A stretch of 7,460 nucleotides of DNA from Acidobacteriota bacterium (GCA_003133505.1 PKXT01000186.1:10667-18126); one strand, 5' to 3'; positions 1-6,794 are shown, counted from the stretch's first letter. Numbers and translations: made by a program. The notes: generated by a model from the sequence alone, not told the origin.

Positions 1-1
1 G

Positions 2-2092
2 CTGCTCTCCTACGATCAAATTCCCCGCGTATTGAAAGATGCGATATTTGTCACCGAAGATCAGCATTTTGAAGATCACATGGGCGTGGATATTCCGCGC
101 GTGGCGGAGGCCGCTTGGCGGAACATCAGAAACCGCAGTATCAAGGAAGGCGCGAGCACGCTCACCATGCAGCTTGCCGGCGGCCTTTTTCTGAACCGCA
201 GCGACCGCAGCTTCCGGCGGAAAATTCAAGAGACGGTGCTGGCCATACAAATCGAACGGCATTATACGAAGCCGCAGATTCTGGTGATGTATTGCAATCA
301 AATTTACCTGGGACATGGAAACTACGGCTTCGAGGCGGCTTCGGAATACTACTTTAACAAGCCGGTTGGGCAAATCACTATTGCGGAGGCCGCGCTGCTG
401 GCGGGGATTATTCGCGGGCCGAGTTATTCGCCGCTATTGCACTCGGAAAAGGCGCTGGCGCGGCGAGACCTGGTGCTTTCGCGTATGGCGCGCTATGGCA
501 AGATTCAGGATAGCGAAGCGGAAGCGGCAGAGCGGGAGCCGATGGGCCTTCATCTTTCGACCGGGCAGAACGAACTGGCACCGTATTTCGTGGAGGCTAT
601 ACGGCAATACCTGGAAAGGACGTATGGGACCGAAGCGGTCCATGAGCAGGGCTTGCGGGTTTACACCACGCTGAATGCCAACATGCAGCGCGCGGCTAAT
701 CGAGCTGTACAGGACGGGCTGCATAGTTACGACCGGCGGCACGGATGGCGCGACAAGCTGGCCAATGTGTTGCGGGATCACCTCGGGGATCTGGACACAT
801 ACCGGTCGGAGGACTGGCGGAGTACTCCGGTGGTCGGCGAGTATCTTACGGCCCTGGTGCTGCGAGTGAATGGCGGGGGGGCTACGTTGAAGATTGGCCC
901 GCTACGCGCGGAACTGGCCCCGGCGGACTATTCGTGGACGGGGAAGACCTCCGCGACGGATCTCTTGCAAGTGGGCGACCTGGCGATGGTCCATATTGTG
1001 AGTATTTCGGGAGACACGGCGAAAGTGCAGTTAGAGCAGCATCCGGCGGCGCAGGCTGGATTACTGGCGATAGACAATTCCAGCGGCGAGATTAAGGCGA
1101 TGGTTGGCGGATACAGTTACGTGGAGTCGAAGTTCAATCGGGCGACGCAGGCGATGCGGCAGACGGGGAGCTCGTTCAAGGTATATGTGTACACTACGGC
1201 AATGGAGCAGGGATTGACTCCGTTCGACACGGTGGAAGATTCACCATTCACGATAAGCAGCGGGGGTCAGGCATACTCTCCGCATAACTACGACAATAAG
1301 TATGAAGGACTGATTACCTACCGGCGGGCGTTGGCGGATTCGCGGAATATACCGGCGGTGAGAGTAGCGGCGCGAGTAGGAATTTCGCACGTGATTGACA
1401 CGGCGCGGCGATTTGGAATTAGTAGTCCGCTGCCGCCCTATCTGCCGCTGGCGTTGGGGGCGGCGGATTTGACGCTGCTCGAGCATACGTCGGCATTTAC
1501 GGTGTTTCCCGACGATGGCATTCACATTGAGCCGCATATGATTCGCCGGGTGACGGCGTACGATGGTGCGTTAATGGAGGAATCGCACGCCACGGTTACC
1601 GACGTGATTGAGCCGGAAGTGGCGCGAACGATGGTGGCCATGCTCGAAGAGGTGGTGCAATTCGGCACGGGCGTGAAGGCCAAGGCGCTGGGACGTCCCA
1701 GCGCGGGGAAGACTGGGACAACGAATGACTTCACTGACGCATGGTATATCGGCTTTACTCCTACGCTGACGGCGGGCGTGTGGGTAGGGAACGATGACAA
1801 GCGGATTTCGCTGGGAAAAAAAGAGACTGGCGCGGCCGCGGCGCTGCCGATATGGATTGAGTTTATGCAAGGGGCTATGGCGGGAACGCCGGTGCAGGAC
1901 TTCGCCAATGTGACGCCGCTGGAGAAAGTGGCTGCAACGCAGATGGTTCATGTGGATACGCCCGATACCGCGGCTCCATCGGATGTGGCCGAGCAGGGGT
2001 TGCCCGTTGGTGCGGCCAGCGGTGCACCAGCACTTTCAACAAGACCAGCGCCACCAAAGCCGGGATTGCCTAAGTCAGCGCCGCCTAGGTAG
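2..2092 (+). CDS. mrcA: Class A penicillin-binding protein, PBP1A type (5' end cut by window)
   Basis: Bifunctional peptidoglycan synthase: an N-terminal GT51 glycosyltransferase polymerises lipid II and a C-terminal DD-transpeptidase cross-links the stems at the outer face of the inner membrane. The frame is open to the left edge, so the cytoplasmic tail and membrane anchor lie outside; the first possible start inside (TTG at 32) falls within the GT51 domain and is not real. Counting from codon 32, the GT51 motif E-D-x-x-F-x-x-H-x-G is at residues 9-18 (catalytic Glu9) and G-A-S-T-L-T-M-Q-L at 40-48. A PBP1A-like linker with the Y-D-R-R-H-G-W-R signature and an OB-like region follows (about 210-335). 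The transpeptidase has S-S-F-K at 380-383 (nucleophile Ser380), S-R-N at 437-439 and K-T-G-T-T at 560-564. The last 50 or so residues are Pro/Ala-rich and probably disordered. The SxxK surroundings read Q-T-G-S-S-F-K-V rather than the usual Q-P-G-S-S-F-K-P. All catalytic residues are present. Class A assignment is very secure; the 1A subtype is likely. Confidence 0.95.
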   Translation: MLSYDQIPRVLKDAIFVTEDQHFEDHMGVDIPRVAEAAWRNIRNRSIKEGASTLTMQLAGGLFLNRSDRSFRRKIQETVLAIQIERHYTKPQILVMYCNQIYLGHGNYGFEAASEYYFNKPVGQITIAEAALLAGIIRGPSYSPLLHSEKALARRDLVLSRMARYGKIQDSEAEAAEREPMGLHLSTGQNELAPYFVEAIRQYLERTYGTEAVHEQGLRVYTTLNANMQRAANRAVQDGLHSYDRRHGWRDKLANVLRDHLGDLDTYRSEDWRSTPVVGEYLTALVLRVNGGGATLKIGPLRAELAPADYSWTGKTSATDLLQVGDLAMVHIVSISGDTAKVQLEQHPAAQAGLLAIDNSSGEIKAMVGGYSYVESKFNRATQAMRQTGSSFKVYVYTTAMEQGLTPFDTVEDSPFTISSGGQAYSPHNYDNKYEGLITYRRALADSRNIPAVRVAARVGISHVIDTARRFGISSPLPPYLPLALGAADLTLLEHTSAFTVFPDDGIHIEPHMIRRVTAYDGALMEESHATVTDVIEPEVARTMVAMLEEVVQFGTGVKAKALGRPSAGKTGTTNDFTDAWYIGFTPTLTAGVWVGNDDKRISLGKKETGAAAALPIWIEFMQGAMAGTPVQDFANVTPLEKVAATQMVHVDTPDTAAPSDVAEQGLPVGAASGAPALSTRPAPPKPGLPKSAPPR

Positions 2093-2393
2093 CGCTGCCG
2101 AAGGGGATCCCGGAGCGAAAAGCCAACGTGGAAGCGGAAGCAGTCATCGGCAAACGAGGCATTACACGATAAAGTTGCCACAGATTGGATCCGGCTGGAT
2201 CGTGTGGCGAGTATCACCCTTGCGAATAGGTGGGCACTTTCAAGGATCACTTTACGTTCGACATCCATGGCGTGTCGGCGATTTCACTGGGACGAATTGC
2301 TTTACCCGTTGTGCGTTCTGCAGTTAGCATGAAACGATTCGCGAGCCAGACGTACGTTTGAATCCTATACCGATGGGGGCACCAAACGCAGGA
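2093..2393. other. Gene-free convergent intergenic region
   Basis: This stretch lies between the stop of the PBP gene and the 3' end of the minus-strand broken gene. Open frames crossing it on both strands begin inside the PBP gene and have compositions typical of shadows. The only structure I see is a small imperfect hairpin at 2179-2206: GATCC at 2188-2192 pairs with GGATC at 2197-2201 across a GGCT loop, with CACA/TGTG outside. No T-run follows on either strand, so it is not a canonical intrinsic terminator. Confidence 0.5.
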
Positions 2394-2813
2394 CTATAAT
2401 GGATCGGGCGAAGTATTCGCGGACCACAATTCAAACCTCAATGGGCTGTCGTCGAGGACCATGACCTGACCCTCAGTCGTCTTTTTGCTGAGAACGCTAT
2501 GATATGAGTCATCTGAAGCGTCAAAAACTTCAAAACTCGTATCTGACTGGTCGCCCCCACTGTGATAGGCAAAGCCGACGAGTTCTTTCCGTTCTTCCAA
2601 TCGAAATATTCTAAGTCCTGCGACCGCCGAAATTACTTCGCTAAAAAGCAAACGGTCCTTCGCGTCGCGAACGACGTGCAATTCCACTTTCGGAAAAATC
2701 TCCGCACTGTCGTCGACGAGAAGTAGCGTCTCGCCCCCGCTCGTCGCGTTCACATAGGAGATGCACCGAACCGTGAATCCAGTTGGCCCAAAATGGGCCA
2801 ATTCCTTTGGCAC
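2394..2813 (-). CDS. C-terminal piece of the broken NTR-like protein
   Basis: This open segment gives 139 residues if begun at the GTG at 2813, but the frame is open up to 2912 and the extra residues (G-L-G-T-I-V-R-Q-G-E-F-S-R-P-P) read like protein. It has no signal peptide, no membrane segment and no recognisable catalytic motif. Alternating hydrophobic and polar stretches (for example E-T-L-L-L-V-D-D and V-E-L-H-V-V) suggest a beta-rich domain, as expected for the C-terminal module of an exported NTR-like protein. No Shine-Dalgarno sequence precedes 2813, so independent expression is unlikely. I do not recognise a family for this part. Confidence 0.4.
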   Translation of the reverse strand: MPKELAHFGPTGFTVRCISYVNATSGGETLLLVDDSAEIFPKVELHVVRDAKDRLLFSEVISAVAGLRIFRLEERKELVGFAYHSGGDQSDTSFEVFDASDDSYHSVLSKKTTEGQVMVLDDSPLRFELWSANTSPDPL

Positions 2814-2892
2814 CTTCAGCGCGGGCGGCCGGCTAAATTCTCCTTGTCGGACAATTGTACCAAGCCCCCAATATCTCCTCCATGCCCGGCCT

Positions 2893-3351
2893 TCATTCCC
2901 GCCAGGACGCGCTTAATCTCGCGGACCGTTCCGGCGCGTCCTTGAGTTCGGCGGAATTCCCCCCGCACCAAATTTGTAGCTTGCCCGCACTTGCTCGCGC
3001 AAACAGCAAATACTCGTGGCCCACATCGAGAGTCAATCTGCCCGAATCGTTCTCGGTATACACCTCGATGAATTCTTCCGACGGTCCGCGATAGAAGTTT
3101 TCGACCTTCAGCTTGTAGTAGGTTCTCTCAATTGAATCGGGTTCCGACGGGCTTGACCAGTCGCGTTCAGACACAACCACCCCGCTAAAGGCCGCTGTAC
3201 TGCTAAAAAATTCCGTGCAGACTCGCGGCACCACCGAGCAAATTGCCGGCGTTGGCAAAGGACCCCAAAACGATATGACCAACGCGACGGCACATACAAC
3301 GACCGCAGTACGTCCAAGCACGGGATAACCCGCCAGCGTGCCGTTGAGCAA
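2893..3351 (-). CDS. N-terminal piece: signal peptide plus NTR/TIMP-like domain
   Basis: This is the 152-residue open segment of the broken gene. Residues 12-36 are a hydrophobic export signal followed by Cys38. The rest follows the NTR/TIMP-like pattern: early cysteines (38, 45), a strand A-A-F-S-G-V-V-V, then Y-Y-K-L-K-V-E-N-F-Y-R-G (about 78-89), E-V-Y-T-E, G-H-E-Y-L-L-F-A (111-118) and a late Cys129. The start is uncertain: TTG at 3351 gives a ten-residue extension before the signal peptide, while GTG at 3321 gives a more usual one. Neither has a clear Shine-Dalgarno sequence. The final residues after about 139 look like out-of-frame translation, so the natural protein was longer. The NTR-like assignment rests on recalled family pattern, not a profile search. 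Confidence 0.5.
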   Translation of the reverse strand: MLNGTLAGYPVLGRTAVVVCAVALVISFWGPLPTPAICSVVPRVCTEFFSSTAAFSGVVVSERDWSSPSEPDSIERTYYKLKVENFYRGPSEEFIEVYTENDSGRLTLDVGHEYLLFARASAGKLQIWCGGNSAELKDAPERSARLSASWRE

Positions 3352-3371
3352 AGCTAGAAATCAGGGCGGGC

Positions 3372-3377
3372 ATTATA
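3372..3377 (-). promoter_or_regulatory. Possible -10 box upstream of the broken NTR-like gene
   Basis: The minus strand reads a perfect TATAAT here, 20 bases before the TTG at 3351 and 50 before the GTG at 3321. No convincing -35 hexamer is found 16-18 bases further upstream. It is placed correctly for a leader of about 15-45 bases, but could be chance. Confidence 0.3.
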
Positions 3378-3455
3378 TACCCGATAGATCTACGGATGGA
3401 CGGATCTTTGTTTGGCGTACGCCTGGAGGCCATTTCTACTGTACGTCCAAGGCCT

Positions 3456-4637
3456 CTACTTCCGGGCTGGTGGACATGCTGTGACGAAGGGATCCCAGCC
3501 GCCGGGAAGGAGGGGCTGGGTGTGGCCGTCGGCGTCGACCGTTTCGATTTTCCCGCCGCGATTGGTTTCGCCGATACAGGTGATTTTTTCCCAAGGCGTA
3601 GAACCGCCTGAATGAGATTTCAAATGCCGCGCGCGATTTGATGGGGATGGGCGAAGTTGTTGAGCCAGCCGGGCGAGCCGGGCCAGCCTTTCGGTGGGAA
3701 CGGTGAAGAGCAAGCCGTAGTCTTCGCCACCGTGAAGGGCGAGTTCAATGGGATCGCGCTCCTGCGCCTGGGGGATGCGCGGGATGCGGACGGTTGGCAA
3801 GCGGGCGATTTCGACGCGCGCGCCGACCCGGCTGGCCTTGCAAAGGCGAGTCAAGTCGGTGGAAAGGCCGTCGGAGATGTCCATCATGGCGGACGGAATG
3901 CCGGCGGCGGCAAGCCGGACGGCCAATTCAACCGGCGGCCGGGGAAACATGTGAGCCGATAAAAGAGGATGACGCTCGGTGGGCTTCGTCAGCGGGCGTC
4001 CCGGCCAATTGGGAATGAGATGAAGGCCAAGTTCGGCGGCGCCAAGCCGCCCGGTGACGAAAATGGAATCGCCAGGGCGCGCTCCTGACCGCAGGATGCC
4101 GAGACCAGGCGATCGGATTTGACGGGAAGCTATCTTTCGCGCGTGGGCCGGGCGTGAGGCAATAGGACGGGAGACAACCCCAACCACAGTGACCTGCACC
4201 ATAATGGATGGGTACCGGGAAGTATCTCCGCCGATCAGGGCAATCTGGAACGTATCCGCTGACCGGCGGAGGCCGGCGAGGAACTTCCTCAGCCATTTGC
4301 CAGTAAATTCGGGGGGAAGAGCCAGAGCCAGCAGGAAGCTGTGCGGACGCGCACCCATTGCCGCCAAATCGCTTACCGCCCGGGCGAGACATTTATAGCC
4401 GACGGATTCCGGCGAATGGAGGCGGGGGAGGAAATGGACGCCCTCAAGGAATGCGTCACTGCTAATCGCGATGGTTGACGCCGAGGGAATCTCGAGCAAT
4501 GCGGCATCGTCGCCCATGCCGACCAAAATATGGGGGGGTATGTGGGGCTGACGGCGAGCGGAGAATGCGCGCACAATGCGGCGAAGGATATCATTTTCGT
4601 TGCAAATGGCGGGCATTTTGGGTTTGGCAGGTGGCAT
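3456..4637 (-). CDS. thiL: Thiamine-monophosphate kinase ThiL
   Basis: ATP-dependent phosphorylation of thiamine monophosphate to thiamine diphosphate, the last step of cofactor biosynthesis; cytoplasmic. The 393-residue product has the ThiL/PurM-superfamily motifs in order: G-M-G-D-D-A-A (40-46), S-S-D-A-F-L-E-G-V-H-F (59-69), S-D-L-A-A-M-G-A (89-96), I-G-G-D-T-S-R (135-141), G-D-S-I-F-V-T-G-R-L-G (189-199), M-D-I-S-D-G-L (252-258) and L-H-G-G-E-D-Y-G-L-L-F (301-311). These supply the Mg-ATP and substrate-binding aspartates. It is longer than the roughly 325 residues of E. coli ThiL. Part of the excess is an Arg/Ser/Ala-rich insertion at about 156-186, before the G-D-S-I-F-V-T-G strand, and part a longer tail. 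The usual G-G-E-D-Y-E-L-L-F has Gly for the second Glu. The start is ATG at 4637; no Shine-Dalgarno sequence is visible there or at the internal ATG eight codons in, so the exact start is less sure. It is divergent from the M23 gene. Confidence 0.95.
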   Translation of the reverse strand: MPPAKPKMPAICNENDILRRIVRAFSARRQPHIPPHILVGMGDDAALLEIPSASTIAISSDAFLEGVHFLPRLHSPESVGYKCLARAVSDLAAMGARPHSFLLALALPPEFTGKWLRKFLAGLRRSADTFQIALIGGDTSRYPSIMVQVTVVGVVSRPIASRPAHARKIASRQIRSPGLGILRSGARPGDSIFVTGRLGAAELGLHLIPNWPGRPLTKPTERHPLLSAHMFPRPPVELAVRLAAAGIPSAMMDISDGLSTDLTRLCKASRVGARVEIARLPTVRIPRIPQAQERDPIELALHGGEDYGLLFTVPTERLARLARLAQQLRPSPSNRARHLKSHSGGSTPWEKITCIGETNRGGKIETVDADGHTQPLLPGGWDPFVTACPPARK

Positions 4638-4663
4638 CGGCGAAAGGAAAGATCCAAGGGGAG

Positions 4664-4669
4664 ATTATA
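4664..4669 (-). promoter_or_regulatory. -10 box for thiL
   Basis: The minus strand has TATAAT here, 26 bases upstream of the thiL ATG, giving a predicted leader of about 20 bases. No good -35 hexamer is seen at 16-18 base spacing, so the element is plausible from position but unproven. Confidence 0.4.
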
Positions 4670-4721
4670 CGTTCGGCGAAGCTTGGGCGCACGGGTGCCT
4701 AAACCGGCATACAGGGTTGCC

Positions 4722-4751
4722 TTGACTTGCGAGCCCTTGTCTTCCTAAAAT
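4722..4751 (+). promoter_or_regulatory. Sigma70-type promoter for the M23 peptidase gene
   Basis: TTGACT (5/6 to consensus) at 4722-4727 is followed after 18 bases by TAAAAT (5/6) at 4746-4751. Transcription would begin near 4758, leaving an untranslated leader of about 145 bases before ATG 4903, which includes the hairpin at 4805-4827. This is the best promoter match in the window. Confidence 0.55.
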
Positions 4752-4804
4752 AGGCCCGGTTTCGAACCAAGGCTCACGGTTCAAACAATTTGCTGTTTTG
4801 ATTG

Positions 4805-4827
4805 GGGCTGGCGCGGGGGCGCAGCCC
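4805..4827 (+). other. GC-rich hairpin in the M23 gene leader
   Basis: GGGCTG (4805-4810) pairs with CAGCCC (4822-4827), and after a one-base bulge CGC (4812-4814) pairs with GCG (4819-4821) across a GGGG loop, for nine base pairs in all. No T-run follows on either strand, so it is not an intrinsic terminator. It sits between the predicted promoter and the start codon, where it could affect mRNA stability or serve as a protein site. Confidence 0.4.
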
Positions 4828-4902
4828 AGCATAAATGTAAAGTCGCGGTATTTCTTTGAATCAATAAAACGCGATCATTAGCAATTGTCACGTTGGGGGA
4901 CA

Positions 4903-5796
4903 ATGAGAGCTAAATCTTATACGTTATTTCTTGCCAGCAGCGATACAGGGCGGCTGAAACGCATTCGCATCCCGTTTTATGTATTGCACGTACTGACCGT
5001 GCTGGTGGTAGTGGGCGGGCTGACGGTGACCGCAGCGGTGGCTTCGTACTCGCGGATGTTATGGAAGGTCACCAATTACAACGCCATGCGGCGGGACCAG
5101 GTCAACCTGAAGCAGCAGTATCATCAATTGGAAAATCAGGTTAAGAATACGAACCAACGATTGAGCTCTTTGCAATCGCTGGCTAGCGAAGTGGCGGTCA
5201 GCTATGGGATCGCAAAATTGCCGCACGCCCCTTTCAATCGTCCCGACAATCCCACCGAACCGGAGGGCAAGTACGAGCAATCCGTGGCTCAATTCCAATT
5301 TTTAGAGAAAAACGCGTCGGAAGTGTCGCTGACCACTTATGCACAGCGTCCGGTGCTACTGGCAGGGCTGCCGTTGCTCTCGGACGCTGCCAATGTCCCG
5401 TCGCTGTGGCCAGTTCAAGGGGAGCTGACGGGGCACTTTGGGGAGCGGCTGGACCCGTTCAGCGGTGAAGGAGCATTTCATTCCGGCGTAGACATTGGGA
5501 CGGCGTATGGTGAGCCAGTGCGCGCGACGGCGGATGGTACGGTGGCGGAAGTGGCCGACCGCGGTGGATACGGGCAGGTGGTGATCGTTGACCATGGTTT
5601 CGGGATTTCGACGTGGTATGCGCATCTTTCAGGCTACAATGCACACCCAGGAATGCAGGTGAAGCGCGGGGATGTAATCGGTTACGTGGGCCGCAGCGGC
5701 CGCGCCACGGCGCCACATCTTCATTACGAAGTGCGATTCTCAAATATACCGGTAAATCCCTGGCGTTTTCTCCACGGGACAACGACGGGAGATTAG
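4903..5796 (+). CDS. Membrane-anchored M23 (LytM-type) metallopeptidase
   Basis: Zinc-dependent peptidoglycan endopeptidase or related cell-wall regulator, anchored in the inner membrane with its catalytic domain in the periplasm. Numbering from ATG 4903: a short basic N-terminus, one transmembrane segment at about 27-48, a polar heptad-like stretch at 63-95 likely to be coiled coil, a Pro-rich linker, then the M23 domain at about 170-290. Zinc ligands and catalytic residues are intact: His193 and Asp197 (H-x-x-x-D), His241 (Y-A-H-L-S), and His272/His274 (H-L-H-Y-E-V). A longer frame from TTG 4885 exists. I prefer ATG because G-G-G-G-G-A lies just before it (4895-4900, though only two bases away) and because the M-R-x-K-S-Y-T start resembles acidobacterial homologues as I recall them. 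It is about 298 residues including stop (297 aa). Intact ligands favour an active enzyme over an EnvC/NlpD-like inactive activator. The neighbouring genes give no operon clue. Confidence 0.9.
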   Translation: MRAKSYTLFLASSDTGRLKRIRIPFYVLHVLTVLVVVGGLTVTAAVASYSRMLWKVTNYNAMRRDQVNLKQQYHQLENQVKNTNQRLSSLQSLASEVAVSYGIAKLPHAPFNRPDNPTEPEGKYEQSVAQFQFLEKNASEVSLTTYAQRPVLLAGLPLLSDAANVPSLWPVQGELTGHFGERLDPFSGEGAFHSGVDIGTAYGEPVRATADGTVAEVADRGGYGQVVIVDHGFGISTWYAHLSGYNAHPGMQVKRGDVIGYVGRSGRATAPHLHYEVRFSNIPVNPWRFLHGTTTGD

Positions 5797-5952
5797 AAAC
5801 GACAGCGACATTCCACTTGGGAGAGGTAGCTGTTTCATCCGTAAGGGGGCGCCCGTACGGGGAGGCAATGGCAAACTTGCAACGTAGGCGACCTGGTAAG
5901 CATCAAACAAGCAGCCCTGATTGAAATTCCGGTATTGAGGTTCCTCAACAGA
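5797..5952 (+). other. Intergenic leader with possible RNA structure
   Basis: No gene is visible between the M23 gene and the LolA-like gene. CCGTA (5839-5843) and TACGG (5856-5860) can pair around a G/C-rich core that itself can fold (GGG with CCC). Downstream, GCAA and TTGC at 5871-5880 can form a short stem. No T-run follows, and I see no clear promoter. I could not match it to a known riboswitch consensus. Confidence 0.3.
5935..5948 (+). repeat. Perfect short inverted repeat over the ribosome-binding region
   Basis: TTGAGG and CCTCAA are exact inverted arms separated by two T bases. The GAGG at 5937-5940 is the only Shine-Dalgarno-like sequence before ATG 5953, so a hairpin here would hide it; a two-base loop is tight, so pairing would probably open at the top. 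Confidence 0.4.
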
Positions 5953-6726
5953 ATGAAGCGTTCTCTGATGGCCGTGCTGCCGGTTTTTGCAGCTATCTTC
6001 ATTGCGGCTGTCCCAGGTAACGCACAAAAGGCCACGCCCACCGCGGTCGCGGGGAAGTTGCCCAGCGCGCAGGAAGTGATTGCGCGTTACGAACAGGCTG
6101 TAGGAGGGAAAGCGGCCTGGGATAAACTCCATAGCCGGGTACGGAAAGGAACCATTGAATTTACAGAAGTAGGCATGAAAGGGACGGTGCAACTGGAAGA
6201 ACAGGCGCCGAACAAACTTTTGCTGATCGCCGAAGTTCCAGGACTGGGCGAATTCCGCCGCGGCTTCGACGGCACAATAGGATGGGCCGAGGATCCCCAG
6301 GGTGGCACCAGAATCATGACCGGGAATGAACTGGCGGACACGCGGAGAGAAGCGGATTTTTACATGCCGCTGCGCTTGATGGATTTGTACCCGAAAATGG
6401 ACGTGACTGGCGAGCAGAAGCTAGACGGACGCGCAGTTTACGAGGTTAAGGGAATGACTTCCGACGGCGCATCACGTACGTTTGATTTTGACGCCAAGAG
6501 CGGTCTTCTCGTGCGGCTGGCGGGCGAAGCGAGTTCAACGGATGGGAAGTATCAAGTGGAATTGTTTCTGGAGGATTACAAGGTTTTCAATGGTGTGATG
6601 TTGCCAACGGTTCACCGGCAAACGAGTCCGGTGCCGCTGCTGATGCATTTTACGGATGTGGAGCAGAATGTGGCACTTCCGGATGCGGCTTTTATGTCGC
6701 CCAGAAAGGATGTGGCCCCCCAATAA
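5953..6726 (+). CDS. Exported LolA-like (outer-membrane lipoprotein-sorting type) protein
   Basis: From ATG 5953 the 257-residue product begins with a Sec signal peptide: Lys/Arg, a hydrophobic core, and a probable cut after A-V-P-G-N-A near residue 24. There is no lipobox cysteine, so a soluble periplasmic protein is expected. After L-P-S-A-Q-E-V-I-A-R-Y comes the pattern V-G-G-K-A-A-W-D-K-L, then strand-rich sequence with G-F-D-G-T-I-G-W, A-D-F-Y-M-P-L-R-L, and late D-F-D-A-K-S-G-L-L-V-R. This pattern matches acidobacterial proteins annotated as LolA/LolB-fold lipoprotein-sorting or DUF proteins. The fold suggests binding of a lipid or lipoprotein in a beta-sandwich cavity, but the cargo is unknown and this is not orthologous LolA by any evidence here. 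A TTG at 5935 would add six residues (Met-Arg-Phe-Leu-Asn-Arg); ATG is preferred because it gives a normal signal peptide. Transcription start is not evident. Confidence 0.8.
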   Translation: MKRSLMAVLPVFAAIFIAAVPGNAQKATPTAVAGKLPSAQEVIARYEQAVGGKAAWDKLHSRVRKGTIEFTEVGMKGTVQLEEQAPNKLLLIAEVPGLGEFRRGFDGTIGWAEDPQGGTRIMTGNELADTRREADFYMPLRLMDLYPKMDVTGEQKLDGRAVYEVKGMTSDGASRTFDFDAKSGLLVRLAGEASSTDGKYQVELFLEDYKVFNGVMLPTVHRQTSPVPLLMHFTDVEQNVALPDAAFMSPRKDVAPQ

Positions 6727-6747
6727 GAGGGGCAAATGCAATTTTTT
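6715..6747 (+). terminator. Weak candidate terminator after the LolA-like gene
   Basis: GCCCC (6715-6719) can pair with GGGGC (6729-6733) over a nine-base loop that contains the stop codon, and six T bases follow at 6742-6747. The eight-base gap between stem and T-run, and the short stem, make it non-canonical. Confidence 0.3.
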
Positions 6748-6767
6748 AGATTTGGACACTCGCGTGC

Positions 6768-6794
6768 TTGCAATTCCCACCCCGATATGATAAT
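6768..6794 (+). promoter_or_regulatory. Possible promoter of the tRNA array
   Basis: TTGCAA at 6768-6773 and GATAAT at 6789-6794 are 15 bases apart, a short spacing; an overlapping TATGAT lies at 6786-6791. Position just before the first tRNA supports a promoter here, but the spacing is poor, so the exact boxes are uncertain. Confidence 0.25.

Larger units (their letters stand above)
2394..3351 (-). pseudogene. Frameshifted gene for an exported NTR/TIMP-like protein
   Basis: The pieces make one gene read from 3351 (or 3321) to 2394, about 318 codons. Piece one (frame of 3351) has a signal peptide and an NTR/TIMP-like domain up to the motif W-C-G-G-N-S-A-E-L-K-D-A near 2935. The frame then stops at 2893, but the next minus frame continues sensibly from 2935 (G-T-V-R-E-I-K-R-V-L-A-G-M-K) until a stop at 2818-2816. 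The third minus frame, open from 2912 to 2394, then carries the C-terminal part. Each change equals one missing base on the coding strand. The last piece has no Shine-Dalgarno sequence or convincing start of its own, which argues against three separate genes. It may be a true pseudogene or contain sequencing/assembly indels. NTR-like domains are common in acidobacterial exported proteins; their function is not known. A single +1 event directly linking the first and last frames is also arithmetically possible, but it would discard the good-looking middle stretch. Confidence 0.6.

Noticed and set aside
1948..2268. Minus-strand open frame of 106 codons into the gene-free region
   Set aside because: More than a third lies antisense to the PBP's Pro/Ala-rich tail, and there are no recognisable motifs or start signals.
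1950..2327. Plus-strand open frame of 125 codons overlapping the end of the PBP gene
   Set aside because: It is out of frame with the PBP, has no Shine-Dalgarno sequence, and its Arg/Gln/Ser-rich composition is typical of a shadow.
2394..2399. Plus-strand TATAAT near 2394
   Set aside because: No -35 hexamer and no plus-strand gene downstream; it coincides with the end of the minus-strand gene.
3414..3423. Perfect palindrome GGCGTACGCC downstream of thiL
   Set aside because: No loop and no T-run on either strand, so it is not a terminator; a ten-base palindrome in GC-rich DNA is not notable.
3928..4392. Second minus-strand open frame of 154 codons inside thiL
   Set aside because: It overlaps thiL in another frame, where all ThiL motifs are in the 3456-4637 frame; Arg/Pro/Ser-rich shadow.
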